A stretch of DNA of 20,734 nucleotides from Psychrobacter sp. (lineage in GTDB: Bacteria > Pseudomonadota > Gammaproteobacteria > Pseudomonadales > Moraxellaceae). Below the pieces are notes generated by a model. That model was not told where the DNA came from and made no database searches. It saw nothing but the letters and a program-made list of their open reading frames with translations. Position 1 is the stretch's first letter. Each line of letters begins with the position of its first letter. Both the position numbers and the translations under genes were made by a program. Shown here piece by piece: positions 15,013 through 20,734 of the stretch. The stretch spans positions 1 through 20,734 of the forward strand of contig JARIAA010000142.1 in assembly GCA_029264635.1 (NCBI GenBank), in the 5' to 3' direction.

Positions 15013-15762
15013 TTAAATGACTTTTGCTTCGTTTTTTAGCTTATCGACCAATTCATCAACTGAGGCCACTGTAATACCCGCTTTACGCTCAGCAGGTGGC
15101 ACCACTTTAATCACCTCTTGCTTGGAGGTCATATCAACGCCGAAATCTGCAGGCGTTTTTTCATCAAGCGGCTTTTTCTTAGCTTTCATAATGTTAGGCA
15201 GTTTTGCATAACGTGGCTCATTCAGGCGTAAATCGGTGGTTACCACTGCTGGCAGTGAGAGCGCAACCGTTTGCAAACCTCCATCAACTTCACGAGTAAC
15301 GTTTACTTTATCGCCATCAACTTTTACTTCTGAGGCAAAGGTACCTTGACCGATGCCCATTAAGGCAGCAAGCATCTGTCCTGTTTGGTTATTGTCGTCA
15401 TCAATCGCCTGTTTACCCAACAAAATAATATCCGTACTCTCTTGTTCAGCGATGCTTTTTAAAATCTTCGCTACCTGTAAAGGATACGGTTTGGCATCAG
15501 TTTGTACTAAAACACCACGGTCAGCACCCAAAGCTAACGCTGCACGAATTTGCTCTTGCGATTCTTTTGGTCCGATTGAAACCACGATGATCTCATCGAT
15601 AACGCCAGCTTCTTTTAAACGAACGGCTTCTTCTACTGCAATTTCATCAAATGGGTTAATAGACATTTTAGTGTTAGACAAATCAACACCAGAATTATCG
15701 GCTTTGACACGAACCTTTACGTTGTAATCAATGACACGCTTGACCGCGACTAATGCTTTCAT
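15013..15762 (-). CDS. etfB: Electron transfer flavoprotein, beta subunit
   Basis: EtfB is the smaller chain of the heterodimer and binds an AMP. The 249 residues are full length. The typical start MKALVAVKRVIDYNVKVRV is present, then MSINPFDEIAVEEAVRLKE, and LLGKQAIDDDNNQTGQMLAA, which forms the AMP site, followed by PAVVTTDLRLNEPRYAKLPNI, where the family's recognition loop lies. The ribosome binding site GAGGA lies before the ATG. The gene heads the etfBA operon. Confidence 0.96.
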   Translation of the reverse strand: MKALVAVKRVIDYNVKVRVKADNSGVDLSNTKMSINPFDEIAVEEAVRLKEAGVIDEIIVVSIGPKESQEQIRAALALGADRGVLVQTDAKPYPLQVAKILKSIAEQESTDIILLGKQAIDDDNNQTGQMLAALMGIGQGTFASEVKVDGDKVNVTREVDGGLQTVALSLPAVVTTDLRLNEPRYAKLPNIMKAKKKPLDEKTPADFGVDMTSKQEVIKVVPPAERKAGITVASVDELVDKLKNEAKVI

Positions 15763-16104
15763 ACGTTCCTCGTTTATTAGTGTTATAAAAAAAATTATAA
15801 ATCAACAACCATCGATTTATTTTGGTTGAAGGTTTTAGGTAATATCTTTAACTGATTTCATCAGCTATTATGAATGACACATAACTATCTTGCGTGAGCA
15901 GACAGATAACGTCAAGATGACGCCGTGAATAACGCGTCATAAATTTGTCACTATTTTCAAATCAATATACTTGAAGTTTAGGTAAACTTGTCTTTATGAC
16001 AAAAATTTAAAATTTATTTTTAAAATTTTGTTCTACTTCTACCTTTATAGCATTACTACGGCTATACATGCTTAACAGTTTGTTATCATTTCGCAAAATT
16101 ATTA
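15763..16104. other. Intergenic region upstream of etfB
   Basis: No gene is supported in this region, which lies between the etfB start and the DUF421 stop. On the minus strand TATAAT (15800-15795) is a -10-like match that lacks a clear -35. A nested inverted repeat lies at 15911-15939: GTCA/TGAC, and TGACGC/GCGTCA around ten bases. AAGTTT/AAACTT lies at 15974-15989, and an AT-only hairpin at 15999-16031. No strong DUF421 terminator is seen; the AT-only hairpin is the nearest candidate. Confidence 0.45.
15911..15939. promoter_or_regulatory. Nested inverted repeats upstream of etfB
   Basis: GTCA-AGA-TGAC (15911-15921) overlaps TGACGC (15918-15923) and GCGTCA (15934-15939). The position, about 150 bases before etfB, would suit a regulator site. 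No known consensus was recognised. Confidence 0.3.
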
Positions 16105-16698
16105 TTATTTTGTACGATTAATCACTTCCTGACTACTTTTAGTTGCTCTATCTTCAGGAGCCAGTAGTAGCTCATTATCGCGAATGTCGTCAAACAGCGA
16201 CCAATCAGGCACGGCATCATTATTTTTGATCACACTCATATCAGCTGTGGTTTCCATCACGACAGCGAATACCTCAGATGTAGACTTAATACCGTTTTTA
16301 CGTAATACTTGTTTGATATCATTAGCACTTAACTTGGCTTCTTTTAAATTATCCCAAAAATACTCACCATGTGCCATCAAAATAATCGGTTGATTATCTA
16401 TTAAAGACTTTATAGGTTTCACTCTACGCCTAAGTCTAGATACTAGGGATTGCAATATAAATAGCATACCGACAGCGACCAGCCCTTGAAGTAGCGCTGG
16501 GGTTTTCGACATGACAGTAGAGGCCAAGATACTACCAATACCTACGGTCATTGCTAGATCATAACTAGAGAGCTTAGAGAAACTTCGTAATCCTGCTATG
16601 CGAGTGAATAATATTAGGCAAAAATAAAACCCAATAACCGATAAAACGATACCAATGACTTGTTTCCAATCGATCATAATCCATGATTGCCATTCCAT
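16105..16698 (-). CDS. DUF421 domain-containing (YetF-like) membrane protein
   Basis: This predicted membrane protein of 197 residues has three hydrophobic segments in the first 85 residues. The DUF421 signature RSFSKLSSYDLAMTVGIGSI is clear. The soluble C-terminal part begins about residue 90, with IDNQPIILMAHGEYFWDNLKEAKLS and an alpha/beta pattern. The family includes the Bacillus YetF/YdfS proteins, recently linked to spore germination or membrane functions; the role here is unknown. AAGGAT lies close before the ATG, supporting the start at 16698 rather than the Met at residue 8. It follows the cold-shock gene but is separated from it by a terminator. Confidence 0.85.
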   Translation of the reverse strand: MEWQSWIMIDWKQVIGIVLSVIGFYFCLILFTRIAGLRSFSKLSSYDLAMTVGIGSILASTVMSKTPALLQGLVAVGMLFILQSLVSRLRRRVKPIKSLIDNQPIILMAHGEYFWDNLKEAKLSANDIKQVLRKNGIKSTSEVFAVVMETTADMSVIKNNDAVPDWSLFDDIRDNELLLAPEDRATKSSQEVINRTK

Positions 16699-16753
16699 AA
16701 TATATCCTTATTGCGCGGTATTGATGATAACTATCGTGAGAGCTCATTAATAA

Positions 16754-16782
16754 TGTATAGCTATGATTAATATACTGTACAA
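16754..16782 (-). promoter_or_regulatory. Possible promoter of the DUF421 gene
   Basis: On the minus strand TTGTAC (16782-16777) and TATACA (16759-16754) have an ideal 17-base spacer, but each matches the consensus only in part. The promoter lies just after the cold-shock gene's terminator, which makes it plausible. Confidence 0.3.
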
Positions 16783-16819
16783 ACATTAAATAATATAAAT
16801 ACGTTTTAGAATTTTTTGA

Positions 16820-16851
16820 CAAAAAAAAGCAACCTGATAAGAGGTTGCTTT
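16820..16851 (-). terminator. Rho-independent terminator of the cold-shock gene
   Basis: On the minus strand a perfect ten-pair stem (AAAGCAACCT with AGGTTGCTTT) around a six-base loop is followed by a T-run, which marks a terminator. It lies 112 bases after the cold-shock gene, whose 3' part may also form the weaker stem GATTAAG/CTTAATC (16919-16954). Confidence 0.9.
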
Positions 16852-16963
16852 CGGTGTACAGTCTAAACAATATTTTCGTTGTCATACAACAACGTATCTT
16901 TAGTTATGTAATTTTTGAGATTAAGGACGACTGATCAATCAACCGATCTTAATCGCAGTAAAA

Positions 16964-17176
16964 TTAGATAGCTTCGATTTGCTCAGCTTGTGGGCCTTTC
17001 TTACCATCACCTAAGATGAAAGACACTTTTTGACCTTCGGCTAGAGTTTTAAAACCATTACCTTGGATAGCGCTGTAGTGAGCGAATACGTCTTGTCCGC
17101 CATTGTCTTGAGCGATAAAACCAAAACCTTTAGCTTCATTAAACCACTTTACAGTGCCTTCAACTTTTTCTGACAT
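16964..17176 (-). CDS. Cold-shock protein, CspA family
   Basis: This is a 70-residue CspA-type protein, a small five-strand beta-barrel that binds single-stranded nucleic acids and melts RNA structure. Both RNA-binding motifs are present: RNP1 KGFGFIAQ and RNP2 VFAHYSAI, with the aromatic surface residues in place, and EGTVKWFNEAKG comes before them. The start is ATG 17176 (MSEKVEGTVKW), with AGGAAAA seven bases upstream. The frame is open to 17221, but those extra residues do not belong to the family. The leader of about 150 bases has a hairpin and a possible upstream reading frame (see those entries). It ends at a good terminator and is transcribed alone. Whether it is cold-induced cannot be told from the protein. 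Confidence 0.95.
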   Translation of the reverse strand: MSEKVEGTVKWFNEAKGFGFIAQDNGGQDVFAHYSAIQGNGFKTLAEGQKVSFILGDGKKGPQAEQIEAI

Positions 17177-17192
17177 AAATTTTCCTAACTCT

Positions 17193-17252
17193 TTAACTGG
17201 TGGTGAGACATATGTCATCACCGATTAATTGATAAATATTCAATCGAATCAT
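17193..17252 (-). CDS. Possible 19-codon upstream reading frame in the cold-shock leader
   Basis: A short frame (MIRLNIYQLIGDDICLTTS) begins with ATG at 17252 and ends with TAA at 17195-17193, 16 bases before the cold-shock ATG. GGAG lies nine bases before its ATG, and a small hairpin (GAGCA/TGCTC, 17253-17264) covers the space between. It may be translated and affect the downstream gene, or it may be chance. I know of no homologue. Confidence 0.3.
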   Translation of the reverse strand: MIRLNIYQLIGDDICLTTS

Positions 17253-17268
17253 GAGCAGTTGCTCCAAT

Positions 17269-17309
17269 AAAAATATGATGATATCTTTTGACGATATCCC
17301 AATATTTTT
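17269..17309 (-). promoter_or_regulatory. Long hairpin in the cold-shock mRNA leader
   Basis: The arms 17269-17285 and 17293-17309 can form a stem of 17 positions: eight pairs, a three-base internal loop, then six pairs (GATATC), around a seven-base loop. It falls within the leader inferred from the promoter at 17336-17344. Long structured leaders of this kind are known to control cspA-type mRNA stability and translation by temperature in E. coli; a similar role here is inference. Confidence 0.5.
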
Positions 17310-17335
17310 ATCTAAAATTCATTGAATACACCTGT

Positions 17336-17344
17336 AGTATAGCA
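17336..17344 (-). promoter_or_regulatory. Extended -10 promoter of the cold-shock gene
   Basis: On the minus strand TGCTATACT is a good extended -10. It would start transcription near 17329 and give a leader of about 150 bases, in line with cspA genes. No good -35 at 17 bases was seen. CTGACA lies only 11 bases before it. Confidence 0.5.
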
Positions 17345-17472
17345 TTTTTTAATGTCAGTGGGATGTAAAATTGGAAGTTTTTGTAAAGGTATAGTTGGTC
17401 GTTTGATAAATTTGTGTAATCGAATATAGCTCTATTATTAATATTCTCATTAAGTTCGTGAATATAAGGAAT

Positions 17473-17973
17473 TTAAATAGGTAAAGATAACCAAGGAGAA
17501 GCCAAAACCAGTAGACATAGTCCAAAGAATATCAAGGAGAACGATTGACTATAGGCGATGTATTTAGAAGGAATAATCAAATCTTCAGGCGAGTCTGGGA
17601 TACCACGAAGCTTAAGTAAGCGTGTACCGTAAATCCAGCCAAAAATAGTATACAGCCCATAAGCGGCAGGTACTGTAGTTGCTAATGGCGTCAAATCAAT
17701 CATATACATCATTAGCACAGAGATGAAAAACCAAGAGGTATCGAGTAATGAGCTAAATTGAAAGAATAAAGATTTTGGTAGCTTGCCATCGCTGCGTTTG
17801 AGCATCCAACCTTCTATCCAAATCAAAACGGCAACTATAGCGCTAAAAACAACATATGCGAATTGCGGCGTTAGCCAATCTGGAAAAGATATTTGCACAG
17901 CATCCAACCTATCGTATAAAAAGTAAAAGAAAAAGCAGCATACGTCATTATTTAAGAGCCAGTTAATAGACAA
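17473..17973 (-). CDS. Uncharacterised four-span membrane protein
   Basis: I do not recognise this family. Up to 166 residues are encoded, starting at TTG 17973 with AGGG seven bases upstream. A second choice is GTG 17898 (141 residues) with AGG nine bases before it, which would drop a hydrophobic, Cys/Phe-rich N-terminus. Hydrophobic segments lie near residues 37-55, 73-92, 97-117 and 141-162. In between are charged pieces: EGWMLKRSDGKLPKS and RLLKLRGIPDSPEDLIIPS. There is no known motif. It lies between ilvC and the cold-shock gene, on the same strand as both, but the ilvC terminator separates it from ilvC. Confidence 0.6.
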   Translation of the reverse strand: MSINWLLNNDVCCFFFYFLYDRLDAVQISFPDWLTPQFAYVVFSAIVAVLIWIEGWMLKRSDGKLPKSLFFQFSSLLDTSWFFISVLMMYMIDLTPLATTVPAAYGLYTIFGWIYGTRLLKLRGIPDSPEDLIIPSKYIAYSQSFSLIFFGLCLLVLASPWLSLPI

Positions 17974-18092
17974 AAACCAGCCCTAACTAATGAGACAGCT
18001 CCATACATTGGGTAGTCAATATGGATTTTCAAGTAAAATATCTTATTCGAGTGGAATATCTGTGTTTAAAGTCCTTTTTGCTATGACTTATT

Positions 18093-18124
18093 AAAAAACC
18101 CATGCTATCTGGCGATAACATGGG
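18093..18124 (-). terminator. Rho-independent terminator of ilvC
   Basis: On the minus strand CCCATGTTATC pairs with GATAGCATGGG over 11 positions (one G-U wobble) around a four-base loop and is followed by TTTTTT. It lies 66 bases after the ilvC stop. Confidence 0.9.
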
Positions 18125-18190
18125 CGATATTGAGTATTAATGAAAATAGAGTTTATTCGGTAATGATTGTTGTAATTAATTGATATTCTA

Positions 18191-19207
18191 TTAGTTCTTA
18201 TCTTTATCAATGATTTTGTTACCACCGATCCAAGGCATCATGCCACGTAGCTTGGCACCTGTGATTTCGATCTGATGCTCAGCATTGTTACGACGGCGTG
18301 CAGTCATTGATGGGTAATTACTCATCCCTTCACTGATGAACATCTTCGCGTATTCGCCAGATTGGATACGTTTTAGCGCGTTACGCATAGCTTCACGTGA
18401 CTGCTCATTAATCACCTCAGAGCCCGTGACATACTCGCCATATTCAGCGTTGTTGCTAATTGAATAATTCATATCAGCAATGCCGCCTTCATACATTAAA
18501 TCAACGATAAGCTTGAGCTCATGCAAACATTCAAAGTAAGCCATCTCAGGCGCATAGCCTGCTTCTGTTAGGGTTTCAAAACCCATTTTTACCAGCTCAA
18601 CAGCGCCGCCACAAAGTACCGCTTGCTCACCAAATAAGTCGGTTTCTGTCTCATCTTTAAATGTTGTTTCGATAATACCTGAACGACCACCACCTACGCC
18701 CGCAGCATAAGATAATGCCAATTGCTTGGCTTGACCTGAAGCATCTTGATAGATAGCGATAAGGTCAGGAATACCGCCACCTTTAACGAATTCTGAGCGC
18801 ACAGTATGGCCTGGAGCTTTAGGAGCCACCATAATAACGTCAAGGTCGCTACGTGGTACCACTTGGTTGTAATGAATAGCAAAACCATGAGCAAAAGCTA
18901 AGGTTGCACCCTCTTTAATATTGGGTTCAATCACTTCACTATACAGCTGTCTTTGAAACTCATCAGGCGTTAAGATCATCACGACGTCAGCAGCTTTTAC
19001 CGCCTCTTCGACTTCAGAAACTTTTAGACCAGCATTTTCAGCTTTTTTCCATGAGCCTGAGCTGGCACGTAGACCAACCGTTACATCCACACCAGATTCT
19101 TGCAGGTTCAATGCATGTGCATGACCTTGTGAGCCATAACCGATAATGGCAACTTTTTTGCCTTGGATAATAGATAGATCACAGTCTTTATCATAAAAAA
19201 CATTCAT
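18191..19207 (-). CDS. ilvC: Ketol-acid reductoisomerase
   Basis: IlvC rearranges and reduces acetolactate (or acetohydroxybutyrate) with NADPH and Mg2+, the second step of valine and isoleucine synthesis. The cofactor-binding GYGSQGHAHALN loop is near residue 24, and the following LRASSGSWKKAE loop with its Arg and Ser residues favours NADPH. The C-terminal part holds the Mg-binding Asp and Glu residues: DETETDLFGEQAVLCGG and FECLHELKLIVDLMYEGG, then SNNAEYGEY. The length from ATG 19207, 338 residues, is typical for the short class I type. The ORF is open back to TTG 19228, but AAGGA lies nine bases before ATG 19207, so that is the start. It follows ilvH by 126 bases. Confidence 0.96.
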   Translation of the reverse strand: MNVFYDKDCDLSIIQGKKVAIIGYGSQGHAHALNLQESGVDVTVGLRASSGSWKKAENAGLKVSEVEEAVKAADVVMILTPDEFQRQLYSEVIEPNIKEGATLAFAHGFAIHYNQVVPRSDLDVIMVAPKAPGHTVRSEFVKGGGIPDLIAIYQDASGQAKQLALSYAAGVGGGRSGIIETTFKDETETDLFGEQAVLCGGAVELVKMGFETLTEAGYAPEMAYFECLHELKLIVDLMYEGGIADMNYSISNNAEYGEYVTGSEVINEQSREAMRNALKRIQSGEYAKMFISEGMSNYPSMTARRRNNAEHQIEITGAKLRGMMPWIGGNKIIDKDKN

Positions 19208-19301
19208 AAATAGAGTCCTTTTCCTCAATCGTGGGTAGCCATGTCTAGTAAATGCACGACCAGTAAACGCTTAGATCATTCGATACGTAAGCTTGATAGT
19301 A

Positions 19302-19329
19302 AATATAGATAATAAAGTTAATTTTACAA
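19302..19329 (-). promoter_or_regulatory. Possible internal promoter of ilvC
   Basis: On the minus strand TTGTAA (19329-19324) and TATATT (19307-19302) are spaced by 16 bases. It lies just after ilvH, about 95 bases before ilvC, so ilvC may be transcribed separately as well as with ilvIH. There is no obvious leader-peptide attenuator with Val/Leu/Ile codons in the gap. Confidence 0.4.
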
Positions 19330-19333
19330 TAAA

Positions 19334-19831
19334 TTATAAACTTAGCGTCTTTTCACCGCGGGCGATACCAATCACTCCTGAACGCACCACTTCTAAGACC
19401 CGTTCGCGACCGATAGTGTCAATAAAACCATCGAGTTTAGCCGTATCACCAACGATTTGGATAGTATATAAATTAGCCGTTACATCAACGATTTGCGCGC
19501 GAAAGATATCAGCACTGCGCTTAATCTCTTCACGCACATTACCAGTAGCCCGAACTTTAATCAGCATCAGCTCACGCTCTACGTGCACTATGTTTGACAG
19601 AGTAAGCACCTTGACCACTTCAATAAGTTTATGTAATTGTTTGGTTATCTGCTCTATTTTCTCAGGCGATGTAATAGTGGTTACAGTCAGGCGTGAGATC
19701 GTTGGATCATCCGTTGGTGCGACGTTTAGAGTTTCGATATTATAACCACGCTGGGAGAACAAGCCGACTAATCGTGACAACGACCCCGCTTCGTTTTCCA
19801 TTAATACCGAAATCAGATGTTGCTGTTGCAT
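19334..19831 (-). CDS. ilvH: Acetolactate synthase, small (regulatory) subunit
   Basis: This subunit binds the IlvI catalytic chain, boosts its activity and carries the valine feedback site. An ACT domain covers about residues 5-75 (HLISVLMENEAGSLSRL, then SQRGYNIETLNVAPT). The C-terminal domain follows, with ELMLIKVRATGNVREEI and FRAQIVDV. The start is ATG 19831 (165 residues), because its A is shared with the TAA stop of ilvI (TAATG), and GGGGAG lies nine bases upstream. This one-base overlap points to coupled translation with ilvI. The frame is open to 19858 but that part overlaps ilvI. Confidence 0.95.
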   Translation of the reverse strand: MQQQHLISVLMENEAGSLSRLVGLFSQRGYNIETLNVAPTDDPTISRLTVTTITSPEKIEQITKQLHKLIEVVKVLTLSNIVHVERELMLIKVRATGNVREEIKRSADIFRAQIVDVTANLYTIQIVGDTAKLDGFIDTIGRERVLEVVRSGVIGIARGEKTLSL

Positions 19832-20734
19832 TAGGCACGCTCCCCTTTTGATAACCACATATCACGCATTGTCTGTCCAGCGATTTGCATCGGATAGACA
19901 TGCTCATTACGATCGACATAAACGTCAATAAATACCAGCTTGTCTTTCATAGCCATAGCTTCTGCTATTTGCGCCTCCATCGTTTCAGGGTCAGTAATCT
20001 TGACACCGACATGACCATAGCTTTCTGCCAATTTGACAAAATCTGGTAAGGAGTTCATATAAGACTGAGCATGACGGCCTTCATACAGCATATCTTGCCA
20101 TTGTTTGACCATGCCAAGCTGAGCATTGTTGATATTTAAGATTTTGACGGGTAAATCATATTGTAAACAAGTGGACAGCACTTGAATATTCATCTGAATA
20201 GAGCCCTCGCCAGTAATACAAACCACATCGCGATCAGGACAAGCAAGTTTCGCTGCCATTGCATACGGTAAACCAACCCCCATAGTCCCAAGACCTCCTG
20301 AGTTTAACCATTGACGCGGTTCTTTATAAGTATAATAAAGCGCAGCAAACATCTGATGCTGACCCACATCACTGGTAATGATAGCGTTACCATCAGTGAT
20401 TTTGCAAAGCGCTTGTACCACACTTTGCGGCTTGATGCCTTCATCGGTACTGGTGTCATAGCGCAGGCCATGACGTTTGCGCCATTCATTAATCTGCGAC
20501 CACCAGTTTGATAGCGCTTGCTGCTCAAGCTGCTCATCATGCCCGATAATATCTAGCATGTCACTTAGTACTGATTTGACATCGCCAACGATAGGAATAT
20601 GCGCAAAGACGGTCTTTGATATGGAGGTAGGATCGATATCGATATGAATAATGGTTGCATTTGGACAAAACTTTTTGACGTTGTTAGTCACGCGGTCATC
20701 AAAACGAGCACCCACTGCTAAAATAACATCAGCA
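19831..20734 (-). CDS. ilvI: Acetolactate synthase, large (catalytic) subunit, 3' part; gene runs off the window
   Basis: IlvI joins two pyruvates (or pyruvate and 2-oxobutyrate) using thiamine diphosphate, FAD and Mg2+, the first shared step of branched-chain amino acid synthesis. About 301 C-terminal residues are visible. The frame is open through base 20734 (ADVILAVGARFDD), so the start lies beyond the window. The FAD domain ends near the left part of the visible protein. The thiamine-binding region follows, with WLNSGGLGTMGVGLPYAMAAKL and GEGSIQMNI, then VKQWQDMLYEGRHAQSYM. GEGS in place of the more usual GDGS is, as I recall, common in Pseudomonas-type enzymes. The C-terminus HVYPMQIAGQTMRDMWL is intact and overlaps ilvH by one base. 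Confidence 0.95.
   Translation of the reverse strand, partial: ADVILAVGARFDDRVTNNVKKFCPNATIIHIDIDPTSISKTVFAHIPIVGDVKSVLSDMLDIIGHDEQLEQQALSNWWSQINEWRKRHGLRYDTSTDEGIKPQSVVQALCKITDGNAIITSDVGQHQMFAALYYTYKEPRQWLNSGGLGTMGVGLPYAMAAKLACPDRDVVCITGEGSIQMNIQVLSTCLQYDLPVKILNINNAQLGMVKQWQDMLYEGRHAQSYMNSLPDFVKLAESYGHVGVKITDPETMEAQIAEAMAMKDKLVFIDVYVDRNEHVYPMQIAGQTMRDMWLSKGERA

Noticed and set aside
15999..16031. AT-only hairpin as terminator of the DUF421 gene
   Set aside because: It has no GC pairs in the core of the stem, and one mismatch. It is too weak to call.
16574..16885. Minus-strand frame across the cold-shock terminator and the DUF421 start
   Set aside because: It runs through a strong terminator and overlaps the DUF421 gene in another frame.
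19208..19333. Leader-peptide attenuator before ilvC
   Set aside because: No short frame with runs of Val, Leu or Ile codons and no terminator hairpin in this gap.
19831..20734. GEGS in place of GDGS in IlvI as an inactivating change
   Set aside because: As I recall, this variant is normal in Pseudomonas-type acetolactate synthases, and the rest of the thiamine site is intact.
1..20734. CRISPR arrays, tRNA or rRNA genes, phage or transposase genes
   Set aside because: No evenly spaced direct repeats, cloverleaf sequences or related proteins were seen on either strand.

Overview
The window looks like core chromosome of a gammaproteobacterium of the Moraxellaceae, most likely Psychrobacter. 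I infer this from the moderate-to-low GC content, the protein style, an aspartate carbamoyltransferase gene followed by a non-catalytic dihydroorotase gene, and the cold-shock and ETF genes. No database search was possible, so the genus is a judgement. I saw no phage, insertion-sequence gene, CRISPR array, tRNA or rRNA.

Layout. 1-792 (minus): groES and the 5' part of groEL, behind a very good sigma-32 promoter at 922-952. The groEL reading frame is broken by one extra base near position 46. 1308-2069 (plus): a secreted DUF3108 protein ending at a strong two-way terminator. 2162-3299 (minus): wrbA followed by a DUF2069 membrane protein gene. 3596-8282 (plus): three membrane protein genes in a row, a YihY/BrkB family protein, a DUF2254 protein, and a CPA1 Na+/H+ antiporter whose frame is cut by one in-frame TAG. 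8458-11412 (minus): pyrB, a dihydroorotase-like gene that has lost its metal-binding residues, and a DUF2127 membrane protein gene. 11805-13867 (plus): fbp (class I fructose-1,6-bisphosphatase), an 89-base imperfect inverted repeat, and a TrmH/SpoU-type RNA methyltransferase. 13985-20734 (all minus): etfB-etfA, a DUF421 protein, a CspA-like cold-shock gene with a structured leader, an unrecognised small membrane protein, and the branched-chain amino acid genes ilvI-ilvH-ilvC. The window ends inside ilvI.

How the genes work together. GroES/GroEL form the chaperonin. PyrB and the pseudo-dihydroorotase probably form one aspartate carbamoyltransferase complex. EtfA/EtfB form the electron-transfer flavoprotein. 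IlvI/IlvH form acetohydroxyacid synthase, whose product is used by IlvC. The rest are single-gene functions.

I did not find a clear new multi-gene system. The points most worth a second look are the two reading-frame breaks (groEL and the antiporter), the non-catalytic dihydroorotase, the hairpin repeats at 12858-12946 and 8316-8367, and the cold-shock leader with a long hairpin and a possible 19-codon upstream reading frame.
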